Source: an uncultured Christensenella sp. (GTDB taxonomy: Bacteria; Bacillota; Clostridia; Christensenellales; Pumilibacteraceae). Taken from it: a DNA stretch of 64,000 nt. Every line of letters starts with the position of its first letter. Position 1 is the stretch's first letter. Made by a program: the position numbers and the translations under genes. The notes beneath the pieces are model-generated. The model saw nothing but the letters and a program-made list of their open reading frames with translations, was not told the origin of the DNA and did not search any database. Shown piece after piece: positions 17,007 through 24,904 of the stretch. The DNA is taken from the NCBI GenBank assembly GCA_910578545.1, contig CAJTPT010000002.1, positions 124,001-188,000 of the forward strand, read 5' to 3'.

Positions 17007-17621
17007 TTATTGTGCGGGAGTGGGGGTTTCAGGCTGTGTTTCGGGGCTACGCGCCAAAACGATTGTACAGCATTTATCGTAAATCATGATTTTGCCTTGC
17101 GGTAATAAATCTCCGAAAAGCGTATCCGCAACATACACATTGTGAGCAGGCGGGTCGATTTGCTCGTCGTAGTACATCATTATTTCGTTTCGCCGTTCGT
17201 ACCATCTGCCGCTGTGTTCGGCAGTAACGCCGTCTGATACGACAGTAAGCTCAAAAGTATTGTCCTTGTTAAGCGTAAGTTTGTAATCAAGCGAGGAATC
17301 TTTATCTATTCCGTACGGCGTATGGATATATTCCACCTCGTAGTGCCCGTATCTTCCGCGGGTAAAATGTCGCCGCGCACCCGGAAGCGACGATTTTTTT
17401 CGTATCACACCGAAAAATCCATCCACATCGTTTCCGTCGATAGTGATTTCGATTTTTTTATTTTGTTCCGGATTTTCGTCCGTTTCGGTTTGCCGCGTTA
17501 CTTGGCTGTTATCCGATTGTGGTGTTGTCTTGGGCGTTACACTTACCGCGCCCTTGTTGCATCCGCATAGCATAGTTGCGGATAGAAGAGCTGCGGTAGC
17601 TACAGGAATTATTTTTTTCAT
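17007..17621 (-). CDS. Predicted lipoprotein of unknown function
   Basis: 204-aa secreted lipoprotein. It has a basic N terminus, a hydrophobic stretch and a lipobox ending in LCGC with the acylated Cys at about residue 21, followed by a Thr/Gln/Asn/Glu-rich linker typical of surface lipoproteins. The body contains a beta-rich region (KLTLNKDNTFELTVVSDG...HSGRWYERRNEIMMYYD) that resembles lipocalin-like/DUF5640-type folds, but no specific family was recognised. The start at 17621 is preferred over 17636 because GAGGTG on the minus strand lies 7 bases ahead. It is the only minus-strand protein gene here besides rpmB. Confidence 0.75.
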   Translation of the reverse strand: MKKIIPVATAALLSATMLCGCNKGAVSVTPKTTPQSDNSQVTRQTETDENPEQNKKIEITIDGNDVDGFFGVIRKKSSLPGARRHFTRGRYGHYEVEYIHTPYGIDKDSSLDYKLTLNKDNTFELTVVSDGVTAEHSGRWYERRNEIMMYYDEQIDPPAHNVYVADTLFGDLLPQGKIMIYDKCCTIVLARSPETQPETPTPAQ

Positions 17622-17710
17622 AGTTGCACCTCGCAAAGGTATTTTGTTTTAGTCTTTGTAACAAAGATGAAAATATTCACTGTTTTTTTGGGAAAATTAC
17701 TTTAAAACGG

Positions 17711-17739
17711 TTGACAACGAAAGGGGATTATATTACAAT
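17711..17739 (+). promoter_or_regulatory. Strong sigma-A promoter of infC-rpmI-rplT
   Basis: Exact TTGACA (17711-17716), 17-base spacer, TACAAT (17734-17739). Transcription should start near 17746, giving a ~120-base leader with an attenuator. Confidence 0.85.
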
Positions 17740-17745
17740 ATACAG

Positions 17746-17866
17746 GCAAAGCAGATTTATTCTCACCGTTCGGGTACACTCGGAACGGTCACACAATCAA
17801 AAAAGTTATTTGTTGTGAGTAAAATTCTGTTTTGCTCGCATTTTTTTATTTAGGAGGATACCGACT
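17746..17866 (+). promoter_or_regulatory. infC leader with terminator-type attenuator
   Basis: The leader holds a first hairpin (ACCGTTC / GAACGGT, about 17764-17788). A terminator hairpin follows: GTGAGTAAAA (17815-17824) pairs with TTTTGCTCGC (17830-17839, two G-U pairs) and is followed by seven T (17841-17847). A CACACAA stretch at about 17790-17796 can pair with TTGTTGTGA (17810-17818), which would break the terminator. This is the arrangement of infC leaders that sense L20 or IF3 levels in Gram-positive bacteria. The ligand is inferred, not seen. Confidence 0.65.
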
Positions 17867-18385
17867 ATTTTTAAAGAGCTTGTTATAAACGACGGGATCG
17901 CGGACAATCTCGAAGTTCGCGTCAAGGACGAAACGGGCGCAATGCTCGGAATTATGCGCGCTTCTGCCGCTAAGGCAATAGCCGACGAGCGCAGACTCGA
18001 CCTTGTTATGATCACGCCCAATGCGCAACCGCCCGTTTGCCAGGTCATGGATTACGGCAAGTATCGCTTCGATACGGCAAAAAAGGCCAAAGACGCATTG
18101 AAAAACCAAAAGAAAACCGATGTTAAGGAAATTCGTTTGTCCATAACGATTGATATCGGCGATCTTAATACCAAATCCAAGCAAGCAAGAAAGTTCCTTA
18201 CGGACGGGGACAAGGTAAAGGTTTCTATCCGTATGCGAGGGCGTCAAATGGCGCGCCCGCAAATGGGAGTCGATATCATGAATTCGTTCTTTGAGACTGT
18301 TAAGGACGTTGCCACAATGGAACGCAAGCCTGCGGTCGACGGCAGAAGCATTTTTATGAATCTTGTGCCAATCAACAGTAAATAA
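17867..18385 (+). CDS. infC: Translation initiation factor IF-3 (AUU start codon)
   Basis: IF-3 binds the 30S subunit and checks start codon and initiator tRNA; 172 aa from the start chosen here, the usual length. The first in-frame ATG (17942) would delete the N-terminal domain core VINDGIADNLEVRV. Reading back, the only sensible start is ATT at 17867 with AGGAGG (17852-17857) nine bases ahead. AUU is the known unusual start of infC in other bacteria and allows IF-3 to limit its own synthesis. The central linker (PPVCQVMDYGKYRFD) and the C-terminal 30S-binding domain (IGDLNTKSKQARKFL, VSIRMRGRQ) are intact. It is first gene of the infC-rpmI-rplT operon. Confidence 0.94.
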   Translation: MFKELVINDGIADNLEVRVKDETGAMLGIMRASAAKAIADERRLDLVMITPNAQPPVCQVMDYGKYRFDTAKKAKDALKNQKKTDVKEIRLSITIDIGDLNTKSKQARKFLTDGDKVKVSIRMRGRQMARPQMGVDIMNSFFETVKDVATMERKPAVDGRSIFMNLVPINSK

Positions 18386-18407
18386 TCTATTTTCGGAGGA
18401 ATATATT

Positions 18408-18605
18408 ATGCCCAAAATGAAGAGCCACAGCGGCGCGAAAAAGCGTTTTCGCGTGACGGCAAACGGCAGAGTAAAACGCGCACAGCAAGGTAAGAACCAC
18501 ATTCTTAACAAAAAGCCGAGAAAGCGCATTATGAGATTGCGTCAAGGCGCTTACCTTAAATCGACCAAGCAAGAAAAAACAATTCGCAACATGGCGCAAA
18601 AGTAG
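18408..18605 (+). CDS. rpmI: 50S ribosomal protein L35
   Basis: L35, 65 aa, basic; begins PKMKSHSGAKKRFRVT, the standard family start. The frame is open further upstream, but CGGAGGA at 18394-18400 sets the ATG at 18408. Second gene of the infC operon, 10 bases before rplT. Confidence 0.97.
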   Translation: MPKMKSHSGAKKRFRVTANGRVKRAQQGKNHILNKKPRKRIMRLRQGAYLKSTKQEKTIRNMAQK

Positions 18606-18615
18606 GAGGTAGACT

Positions 18616-18972
18616 ATGAGAATTAAAAGAGCTGTTAACGCCGTAAAAAAGCGCAGAAAGATTTTTAAACTTTCCAAGGGATATTTCGGATCCAAGTCCA
18701 GATCGTACCGTATAGCACGTCAAGCGGTTATGAAATCGCAGATGTACGCCTATATCGGCAGACGTTTGAAAAAGCGTGATTTCCGTTCGCTTTGGATTGC
18801 GCGTATCAATGCCGCCGCGCGCATCAATGGACTTTCGTACTCCAAGCTTATGCACGGTCTTAAGGTTGCAGGCGTAAATCTTAACCGTAAGGTGCTTGCG
18901 GATATTGCGGTAAACGACCCTGCGGCGTTCAAGGCGCTTGCGCAAACCGCTTCGGCCGCCATTGCAAAATAA
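18616..18972 (+). CDS. rplT: 50S ribosomal protein L20
   Basis: L20, 118 aa, needed early in 50S assembly and, in Bacillus and E. coli, the regulator of its own operon through leader RNA. Motifs: RIKRAVNAVKKRRKIF, KGYFGSKSRSYRIARQ, RDFRSLWIARINAAAR. Strong Shine-Dalgarno (TAGGAGGT) after rpmI. It is the candidate regulator of the infC leader attenuator. Confidence 0.97.
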   Translation: MRIKRAVNAVKKRRKIFKLSKGYFGSKSRSYRIARQAVMKSQMYAYIGRRLKKRDFRSLWIARINAAARINGLSYSKLMHGLKVAGVNLNRKVLADIAVNDPAAFKALAQTASAAIAK

Positions 18973-19017
18973 TAAGCCATATTTGACTCGAACTTCGCAA
19001 GCTAAAACATTTTTTTG

Positions 19018-19113
19018 TAGCATAATGCGCCGTCATGCGAGAAAAAGCGCACAAAGCTGTACTTTCTGTAGTACTGCGCGTGTGATTTGACGAAGTATTG
19101 CGGCACAGTATAC
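19018..19113 (+). repeat. Long imperfect intergenic palindrome, possible dispersed repeat element
   Basis: About 95 bases between rplT and the methyltransferase gene fold as one nested stem. The innermost pair is GTACT/AGTAC (around 19060-19075), then GC/GC, CGCAC/GTGTG, AAA/TTT, CGTCA/TGACG and ATAAT/ATTGC. No T tract follows and no coding frame is evident. The form is that of palindromic intergenic repeats common in gut clostridial genomes. Only one copy was seen in this window, so calling it a repeat is inference. Confidence 0.45.
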
Positions 19114-19149
19114 CCAAAAATCTTACGAGCCCGGGCCTAATATGACTAC

Positions 19150-19180
19150 AAAAAAGGCGTCGATATTCGGCGCTTTTTTT
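19150..19180 (+). terminator. Intrinsic terminator of the infC-rpmI-rplT operon
   Basis: AAAAAAGGCGTCGA (19150-19163) pairs with TCGGCGCTTTTTTT (19167-19180) around a 3-base loop, with two G-U pairs, ending in a T run. Confidence 0.8.
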
Positions 19181-19192
19181 AATCGGTGAAAT

Positions 19193-19933
19193 ATGGAAAT
19201 AATCAGGTCTGCCGACAACAAAACGGTCAAACATATAAATAAGCTTAAAATCAAGAAGTACCGTGACGAGTTTTACGAGTTTTTTGTCGAGGGGTACAAG
19301 AATGTTTTGGATACGTGTTCCGCCGCGCCGGAAACCGTCGGTCTTGTTGCGCTATCCGAAAGTGCATACGGATCGTACGGCGAAAAGTTTACCGACTATA
19401 AATGTCTTGTGATAGACGATAAGGTGTTTGAAAAGCTCAGCGAAACGAGTAGCAGTCAGGGTATCCTTTCGGTGCACAAAAAGCCGAATTACGCTTTTCC
19501 GTCATCCGATAGGTGTATACTTTTGGACAGAGTGCGCGATCCCGGCAACGTCGGCACAATCTTGCGTACAGCCGTTGCGTGTGATTATGACGTCGTGCTT
19601 AATAATTGCGCGGATGTGTTTTCGCCTAAGGTGGTAAGAAGCGCCATGTCGGCAGTAGTTAAATGTCGTATCGGCGCGGACATTGAACCAATGGAACTTA
19701 AAAAGGCGGGGTATCAGCTTATAGTTGCGGATATGCTCGGTCAAAACGTTTTTGGTTCAAAGCATAGAGATAAGTACTGTATAGTAATCGGCAACGAGGC
19801 AGGGGGCGTTTCACCCGATATAGTCAAAACCGCCGACCTGTTGCTTTCCGTTCCGCAAAACAATATCGAATCGCTCAACGCCGCAGTTGCCGCCGCCGTA
19901 ATGATGTTTGGACTAAGGTACGCAAATAATTGA
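19193..19933 (+). CDS. TrmH/SpoU-family RNA 2'-O-methyltransferase
   Basis: SPOUT-class S-adenosylmethionine-dependent RNA methyltransferase, 246 aa. An N-terminal substrate-binding domain (about 1-95) precedes the SpoU catalytic domain with motif 1 DRVRDPGNVGTILRTA, motif 2 IVIGNEAGGVS and motif 3 LSVPQNNIESLNAAVAAA. The exact RNA target (rRNA or tRNA) cannot be read from the sequence; the architecture is that of the rRNA 2'-O-ribose methyltransferase group often placed near rplT in Firmicutes. Weak GGTG ribosome site 4 bases before the ATG. The yebC promoter overlaps its stop codon. Confidence 0.88.
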   Translation: MEIIRSADNKTVKHINKLKIKKYRDEFYEFFVEGYKNVLDTCSAAPETVGLVALSESAYGSYGEKFTDYKCLVIDDKVFEKLSETSSSQGILSVHKKPNYAFPSSDRCILLDRVRDPGNVGTILRTAVACDYDVVLNNCADVFSPKVVRSAMSAVVKCRIGADIEPMELKKAGYQLIVADMLGQNVFGSKHRDKYCIVIGNEAGGVSPDIVKTADLLLSVPQNNIESLNAAVAAAVMMFGLRYANN

Positions 19934-19958
19934 CAAAGGTGTTGATCGATAGTATAAT
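19930..19958 (+). promoter_or_regulatory. Consensus promoter of yebC-lysA
   Basis: Exact TTGACA (19930-19935), 17-base spacer, exact TATAAT (19953-19958). The -35 overlaps the stop codon of the methyltransferase gene. Confidence 0.85.
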
Positions 19959-20027
19959 ATATACCAATCGGTTTGTATTCTATTGCAAACAATCTTTAAT
20001 TAAAAAATCTTATTATCGGAGAATTTT

Positions 20028-20771
20028 ATGTCCGGACACAGCAAATGGGCTACAATCAAAAGACAAAAGGGCAAAACGGACGCCGCGCGCGCTAACGTTT
20101 TTACTAAGATAGGCAGGGAACTTGCCGTCGCCGTCCGTCAGGGCGGACCCGATCCCAATAACAACCCCCGCCTTCGTGACGTTATTGCAAAGGCGCGTGC
20201 CGCAAACATGCCTAACGACAATATCAACCGTTCGATTAAAAAGGCGAGCGGTGAGGACGGAAACGTCAACTACGATTCCATTATATATGAGGGATACGGC
20301 TCCGGGGGCGTTGCTGTTATCGTAGAAACCCTTACCGACAACAAAAACCGTACGGCCGCGGCTGTCCGTCACATCTTTGATAAGTGCGGCGGTTCTTTGG
20401 GTACGACCAACTGCGTATCGTACATGTTCGAGTCCAAGGGAGTTGTCACCATTCAGAAGAACGCGAATGATGACGATGAGGAAATAATGATGCTCGCTCT
20501 CGAATGCGGAGCAGAGGATTTTGACGGCTCGGAAGATGAGTACTATATTTCCACGGCTCCGAACGACGTCGATACCGTTCGCGACGGACTGGAAAAGGCG
20601 GGCAGAGTTATTCTTTCCGCAGAGGTAAGACAGATACCTTCGTCTACGGTAGATATCGATCCCGAAACAGAGGTTAAATTCCGTCGTATGCTCGACATGT
20701 TCGACGATGACGACGACGTGCAGAACGTCTATCACAACGCAAACCTTGCGGATGACGAAGATGAAGAATAA
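20028..20771 (+). CDS. yebC: YebC/PmpR family protein (TACO1 family)
   Basis: 247-aa YebC-family protein, described as a transcriptional regulator and, more recently, as a factor that helps ribosomes through proline-rich stretches. The N-terminal signature SGHSKWATIKRQKGKTDAAR is intact, followed by DPNNNPRLRD, ANMPNDNINRSIKKA and YEGYGSGGVAVIVE. The C-terminal end is acidic (DDDDDVQ...DDEDEE). It has its own consensus promoter and an upstream CGGAGAA ribosome site, and overlaps lysA. Confidence 0.93.
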   Translation: MSGHSKWATIKRQKGKTDAARANVFTKIGRELAVAVRQGGPDPNNNPRLRDVIAKARAANMPNDNINRSIKKASGEDGNVNYDSIIYEGYGSGGVAVIVETLTDNKNRTAAAVRHIFDKCGGSLGTTNCVSYMFESKGVVTIQKNANDDDEEIMMLALECGAEDFDGSEDEYYISTAPNDVDTVRDGLEKAGRVILSAEVRQIPSSTVDIDPETEVKFRRMLDMFDDDDDVQNVYHNANLADDEDEE

Positions 20772-22089
20772 AACCGCCGAACAAAAATTGTTCGGGAATA
20801 CTTGTGTTAACAATCACCGTCTTATGATTGGCGGGTGTGTTGCGTCCGAGCTTGCCAAACAGTACGGAACGCCCCTTTATGTATTCGATATAGATTACGC
20901 TGCGGGTGTTGCTCGGGCTTACGCGGATATTCTTAAAAGAGAGTATCCGTCTTCTACAGTATGCTATGCGTCAAAGGCGTTTTGCTGTACCGCAATATAT
21001 AAAATGTTGTCGCCGTTAGGTCTCGGGGCCGACGTTGTTTCGGGTGGTGAGCTGTATACCGCGCTTAAAGGCGGTATGGATCCCGCAAAGATTTACTTTC
21101 ACGGTAACAATAAGACCGAGAGCGAAATACAATTCGCTTTGGAAAGCGGAGTCGGCTGTTTTGTAGTCGATTCTGCGCGCGAGCTCGAGTTGATAGAAAA
21201 GCACGCAACTCGCGTTCAAAACGTATTGGTGCGCGTAAATCCCGGAGTGGAAGCGCACACTCACAGATTTATTCAAACGACTACGCCCGATAGTAAGTTC
21301 GGTTTTTCAATAGCAGACGGCACTGCCGAAAGCGTTATTCTTTCGGTTGAGAAGCATAAAAATATTCATTTTGCAGGCATAGCTTGTCATATAGGATCGC
21401 AAATATTCGAGCAGCAGTCATTTGAGATTGCCATAGACAAAATGACCGATTTTATCGTTCGGCTCAATTCTTTGGGCGTAAATGTGGAAATGATCGATTT
21501 GGGCGGGGGCTTCGGCGTACACTATATCGCCGAGGACAAGCCGCTCACACCCGAGCAGTACATGACCAACTCGGCCAAATACTTGCTTAAAGCGGTCAAT
21601 GAACGTAATATTACTCCGCCGCATTTGATTGTCGAGCCCGGTCGGTCGATAGTCGGCGAGGCTGGCATAACGCTGTATTCCGTCGGTGCAATCAAGACCA
21701 TAAAAAGCTTAAAGACATATGCCGCAGTGGACGGCGGAATGTTCGACAATCCTAGAGTTTCGCTGTACGACGCGCAGTATACCGCCGTCGTTGCCGATAA
21801 AGCGGACGAAAAAGGAACGCACGAATACTCGATTGCGGGTAAGTGCTGTGAGAGTGGCGATATTCTTATTGACGGAATAACGTTGCCTGAGCTTCATAGC
21901 GGCGACGTCCTTGCCGTGTTTACAACGGGCGCATATCACTATTCCATGGCGTCCAACTACAACAGAAACGCCGTTCCGCCAGTCGTGGCAGTAAAGAACG
22001 GACAATCGGCGTACATGGTAAAGCCGCAAACGTATGAAGACATTGCACGCAACGATGTAATTCCCGAGTTCTTGGAGGTTAAGCAATGA
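20761..22089 (+). CDS. lysA: Diaminopimelate decarboxylase
   Basis: PLP-dependent enzyme that decarboxylates meso-diaminopimelate to L-lysine; 442 aa. PLP-binding lysine K72 lies in CYASKAF. Further motifs are the glycine-rich phosphate site DLGGGFGVHY, EPGRSIVGEAG and the dimer-interface AGKCCESGDIL. In-frame ATGs occur at 20707, 20752 and 20761; the last, overlapping the yebC stop, fits family length best, but no clear Shine-Dalgarno decides it. The M50 protease gene overlaps the stop by 4 bases. No lysine riboswitch was seen. Confidence 0.93.
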   Translation: MKNKTAEQKLFGNTCVNNHRLMIGGCVASELAKQYGTPLYVFDIDYAAGVARAYADILKREYPSSTVCYASKAFCCTAIYKMLSPLGLGADVVSGGELYTALKGGMDPAKIYFHGNNKTESEIQFALESGVGCFVVDSARELELIEKHATRVQNVLVRVNPGVEAHTHRFIQTTTPDSKFGFSIADGTAESVILSVEKHKNIHFAGIACHIGSQIFEQQSFEIAIDKMTDFIVRLNSLGVNVEMIDLGGGFGVHYIAEDKPLTPEQYMTNSAKYLLKAVNERNITPPHLIVEPGRSIVGEAGITLYSVGAIKTIKSLKTYAAVDGGMFDNPRVSLYDAQYTAVVADKADEKGTHEYSIAGKCCESGDILIDGITLPELHSGDVLAVFTTGAYHYSMASNYNRNAVPPVVAVKNGQSAYMVKPQTYEDIARNDVIPEFLEVKQ

Positions 22090-22826
22090 TTTTTGCATTG
22101 CGGAACGCCAGAAATCCGCTCGATTACTTTGTCTTTCTTTTAATTACGCTTGTCTCGGTATGTATCGCAATGGTATTGCACGAGGTCGCGCACGGACTTG
22201 TAGCAAAGTGGAACGGCGATTTTACGGCAAAAAACATGGGTAGGTTGTCGCTCAACCCGATTAAACATTTTGATTTAATAGGTTTTGTTATGATGATGCT
22301 TGTCGGCTTCGGCTATGCCAAGCCCGTACCCGTAAACCCGTATAACTTTAAGCATTACCGTCGCGGAATGTTTACTGTTGCGATTGCGGGCGTTGTAACA
22401 AATCTGATTATCGCATTCTTTTCGACAATGGGCTTTTGTCTGATGTGGCTTGCTCTCAAGCATGCGACAAGCAATGGTGTTGTCGAATTTTGTTGGTATA
22501 TAATGCAGTTTTTTTCGGTGCTTACATCAATCAATCTGTCGCTCGTGTTCTTTAATATATTGCCGATTTTTCCGCTCGACGGATTTAGAGTAGTGGAAGC
22601 GTTCACGCATAGGGGCAACAAATTTTGCGCGTTTATGCGCACCAACGGGCAGTATATCCTGTGGGGCTTGGTGGGACTTAGCTTTATCGTATCCGCCGCC
22701 TCATCGCGTGTGAGCTTGCCGAATTGGTTTGAATATATAGACGTATTGGGAACGTATCTAAACTTTTTCGTAACGAACTTAGGTAATTTGTTCTCGAAGT
22801 TCTGGTGGTTGATTATTCCGCTGTAA
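22086..22826 (+). CDS. Site-2-protease-like M50 membrane metalloprotease
   Basis: Integral membrane zinc protease of the M50 (rhomboid-independent S2P, YwhC-like) group, 246 aa. Zinc ligands lie in HEVAHG at residues 32-37, and the second active-site motif is NILPIFPLDG. About five or six membrane segments. Small S2P proteins of this type adjoin scpA-scpB in many Firmicutes; the substrate is unknown. It begins inside the lysA stop (ATGA overlap) and is followed after 10 bases by scpA, so it is probably cotranscribed with both. Confidence 0.88.
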   Translation: MIFALRNARNPLDYFVFLLITLVSVCIAMVLHEVAHGLVAKWNGDFTAKNMGRLSLNPIKHFDLIGFVMMMLVGFGYAKPVPVNPYNFKHYRRGMFTVAIAGVVTNLIIAFFSTMGFCLMWLALKHATSNGVVEFCWYIMQFFSVLTSINLSLVFFNILPIFPLDGFRVVEAFTHRGNKFCAFMRTNGQYILWGLVGLSFIVSAASSRVSLPNWFEYIDVLGTYLNFFVTNLGNLFSKFWWLIIPL

Positions 22827-22836
22827 AGGAGAGGTA

Positions 22837-23625
22837 ATGCAGGAAGTTGAAGAAATCGACGAGCAGGAGCAGTCGGACGAGCAGTCCCTCGGCAAAAGCT
22901 ATCACGTGGTTTTGTCTAACTATGACGGCCCGCTCGATTTGCTTTTGGACTTGGTCAAGCACGAAAAAATCGATATCGAGGATATATTCATTTCCAACAT
23001 TACCGAGCAGTATTTGGAAGCGATGGATCAAATCGACGAACTTGACATGGATCAAGCCGCCGACTTTATCGTGGTTGCCGCGACGCTTTTGGAAATCAAA
23101 TCCAAACGTCTTTTACCTAAGATAGAGGATCCGATTGTCGAAGAGCAGGCCGAGGATCCCGAAACCGAGCTTATAACGCGGCTTCAAGAGTACAAGCTGT
23201 ACAAGGAAGCGGCGGAAAAAATGCGCGAGCAGGAAATAATCAATATGCACTTCCGCGCGCCCGACGATTCGGTAGGTACGCCGCGTCTTATTCTTAAGGA
23301 CATGACTACCAACGGACTTATGAACGCGCTCAAAAAGATGTTCGACAAGATCGGGGAGCGTCAGCAAGCCGTTAAGGTAAAGATGATAGAGCGCGACCCG
23401 TTTACGGTCGATGAAAAAAAGGAGTTCATACGAGAGCGATTTAAGATAGTAGAGTCATGTACGTTTGACGAGCTGTTTGACGAGGACTATACTATCGGCG
23501 AGGTGGTAACTACGTTTTCGGCGCTGTTGGAGCTTGTAAAGGTGCAAGAGGTCGGCGTAAGACAGGAAGATGTTTTTGAAACGATTACAATAGTTAAGAG
23601 GAGACCTGAAAATGCTGGAGATTGA
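22837..23625 (+). CDS. scpA: Segregation and condensation protein A
   Basis: Kleisin subunit (262 aa) that bridges the two SMC heads in the chromosome condensin complex. N-terminal domain LSNYDGPLDLLLDLVKHEKIDIEDI is diagnostic, with a helical middle and a C-terminal winged-helix region. An extra acidic N-terminal stretch (EVEEIDEQEQSDEQ) precedes the domain. Shine-Dalgarno GGAGAGG is clear. Overlaps scpB by 14 bases. Confidence 0.95.
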   Translation: MQEVEEIDEQEQSDEQSLGKSYHVVLSNYDGPLDLLLDLVKHEKIDIEDIFISNITEQYLEAMDQIDELDMDQAADFIVVAATLLEIKSKRLLPKIEDPIVEEQAEDPETELITRLQEYKLYKEAAEKMREQEIINMHFRAPDDSVGTPRLILKDMTTNGLMNALKKMFDKIGERQQAVKVKMIERDPFTVDEKKEFIRERFKIVESCTFDELFDEDYTIGEVVTTFSALLELVKVQEVGVRQEDVFETITIVKRRPENAGD

Positions 23626-24277
23626 AAAAATAGATAACGTGCTCGAGGCGCTTTTGTTTGTGTCGGGCGACGGACTTAAAATATCGGATATTTGCGAGCT
23701 ACTCGAACTTCAAAAGAGTGAGGTTACCTCGGCAGTAAAACGTCTGCAAAAGAAGTACGGCGGCGTATCGGGCGTACACCTTATTTCGTACAACGGAAAA
23801 ATCCAGTTGGCGTCCAATCCCGCATATGCCGAAGTTTTGTCGGTCGTACTTAATCCCATAAAGGAAAAGGCTTTGTCCAATCCCGCTATGGAAACGCTGT
23901 CCATAATCGCGTACAGACAGCCTGTCACTCGTCTCGATATAGAGCATATCCGCGGCGTAAACTGCGACTATGCTCTTCAGGCGCTGTTAAAGAACAATCT
24001 GATTGAGATTTGCGGACGAAAAGACGCGCTTGGCAAGCCGCTTTTGTTTGGCACGACCGAAACCTTTTTGCGTAAGTTCGGTATAGAAAATATCGACGAT
24101 TTGCCGGAACGCGCCGCACTGCTCGAAAAAATCAAGCAGATAGAGGAATCTACACCCGAACTTACGGAGGAAGGGTTGTATAGATTTGAAAACGAAAATC
24201 CGGACGAAACACCCGAGTTTTTGCAGGGCGAGGACGTGGTGAAAATCGAGGTGAATGAAGGTGAAGCTCAATCGTAA
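23612..24277 (+). CDS. scpB: Segregation and condensation protein B
   Basis: Winged-helix dimer (221 aa) that stabilises ScpA on SMC. Motifs: NVLEALLFVSGDGL, NPAMETLSIIAYRQPVTR, IRGVNCDYALQALLKNNLIEICGR and FLRKFGIENIDDLP. It overlaps scpA; a strong terminator begins 39 bases after the stop. The C-terminal extension is acidic. Confidence 0.95.
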   Translation: MLEIEKIDNVLEALLFVSGDGLKISDICELLELQKSEVTSAVKRLQKKYGGVSGVHLISYNGKIQLASNPAYAEVLSVVLNPIKEKALSNPAMETLSIIAYRQPVTRLDIEHIRGVNCDYALQALLKNNLIEICGRKDALGKPLLFGTTETFLRKFGIENIDDLPERAALLEKIKQIEESTPELTEEGLYRFENENPDETPEFLQGEDVVKIEVNEGEAQS

Positions 24278-24315
24278 AGCCTTTAATCGTTCGATTAAAT
24301 AATAAATAATTTAGC

Positions 24316-24366
24316 AACGGCAAACACTAAGCCTATGATTTACTTGGTGCTTGCCGTTATTTTTTT
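24316..24366 (+). terminator. Intrinsic terminator of scpB with the next start codon in its loop
   Basis: AACGGCAA (24316-24323) pairs with TTGCCGTT (24351-24358), continued by CAC/GTG and AAG/CTT, then seven T (24360-24366). The ATG of the following gene (24335) lies in the 11-base loop. Confidence 0.75.
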
Positions 24367-24904
24367 GCATCTTATTTCCGCGCCTATTGTGGTTAGCGCC
24401 GACGTTAACGTAGATACGGACAAGGGCGACGGAAATATGATTGTACGTGTCATGCTGATACCCGTTTATAAGAAAAAGATAAATACGAATGAAATTAAAG
24501 AAAAAATAAGCGGACAATCACACGATATCGTAGAGGACGAGGAAAAAACTCGACCGTCAAACGGGAAAAAGAGTTTTCTTATTGTTTGCGCAAAAAACGT
24601 TTTATCGCGTGTGCGCGTACGAGTTGCGGACTTGGCTATCGGTTTGGGTACGGGCGACGCGGCGGCTGACGGTGTTGCCGTCGGTTTACTTAAAATCATG
24701 TATTTGCAAGCATGCGCTTTTTTCGGTTTTGAGGGAAATACGGATGATATTCGCCCCGACTTTGATAACACTGTATTGGTTTTGTCGTTTTTCGGCATAT
24801 TTTCGCTCTGTATTGCAGATATTATCTTTGCCGTATGTACAGCGTTTTTAGATAAAATAAGGCGCGGCGGTAAAAGGAGAGGTTATGCGAATGTTGCCGA
24901 GTGA
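24335..24904 (+). CDS. DUF2953 (YtfI-like) membrane protein
   Basis: 189-aa protein with an N-terminal membrane segment (residues 1-22), a charged region, the DUF2953 motif GLGTGDAAADG and a second hydrophobic segment (about 145-170). B. subtilis YtfI has the same layout and also precedes ytfJ; the function is unknown and a sporulation link is only by neighbourhood. The start codon lies in the loop of a terminator hairpin and has no Shine-Dalgarno. Another start such as the ATG at 24437 is possible but would lose the membrane anchor. It overlaps ytfJ by 20 bases. Confidence 0.7.
   Translation: MIYLVLAVIFLHLISAPIVVSADVNVDTDKGDGNMIVRVMLIPVYKKKINTNEIKEKISGQSHDIVEDEEKTRPSNGKKSFLIVCAKNVLSRVRVRVADLAIGLGTGDAAADGVAVGLLKIMYLQACAFFGFEGNTDDIRPDFDNTVLVLSFFGIFSLCIADIIFAVCTAFLDKIRRGGKRRGYANVAE

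Noticed and set aside
18973..19149. T-box or other riboswitch between rplT and the methyltransferase gene
   Set aside because: No T-box sequence or specifier loop was found, and no terminator belongs to the structure; the palindrome precedes the rplT terminator rather than regulating the next gene.
20700..20770. Lysine riboswitch ahead of lysA
   Set aside because: lysA overlaps yebC and there is no leader; yebC has its own plain promoter with a short leader.
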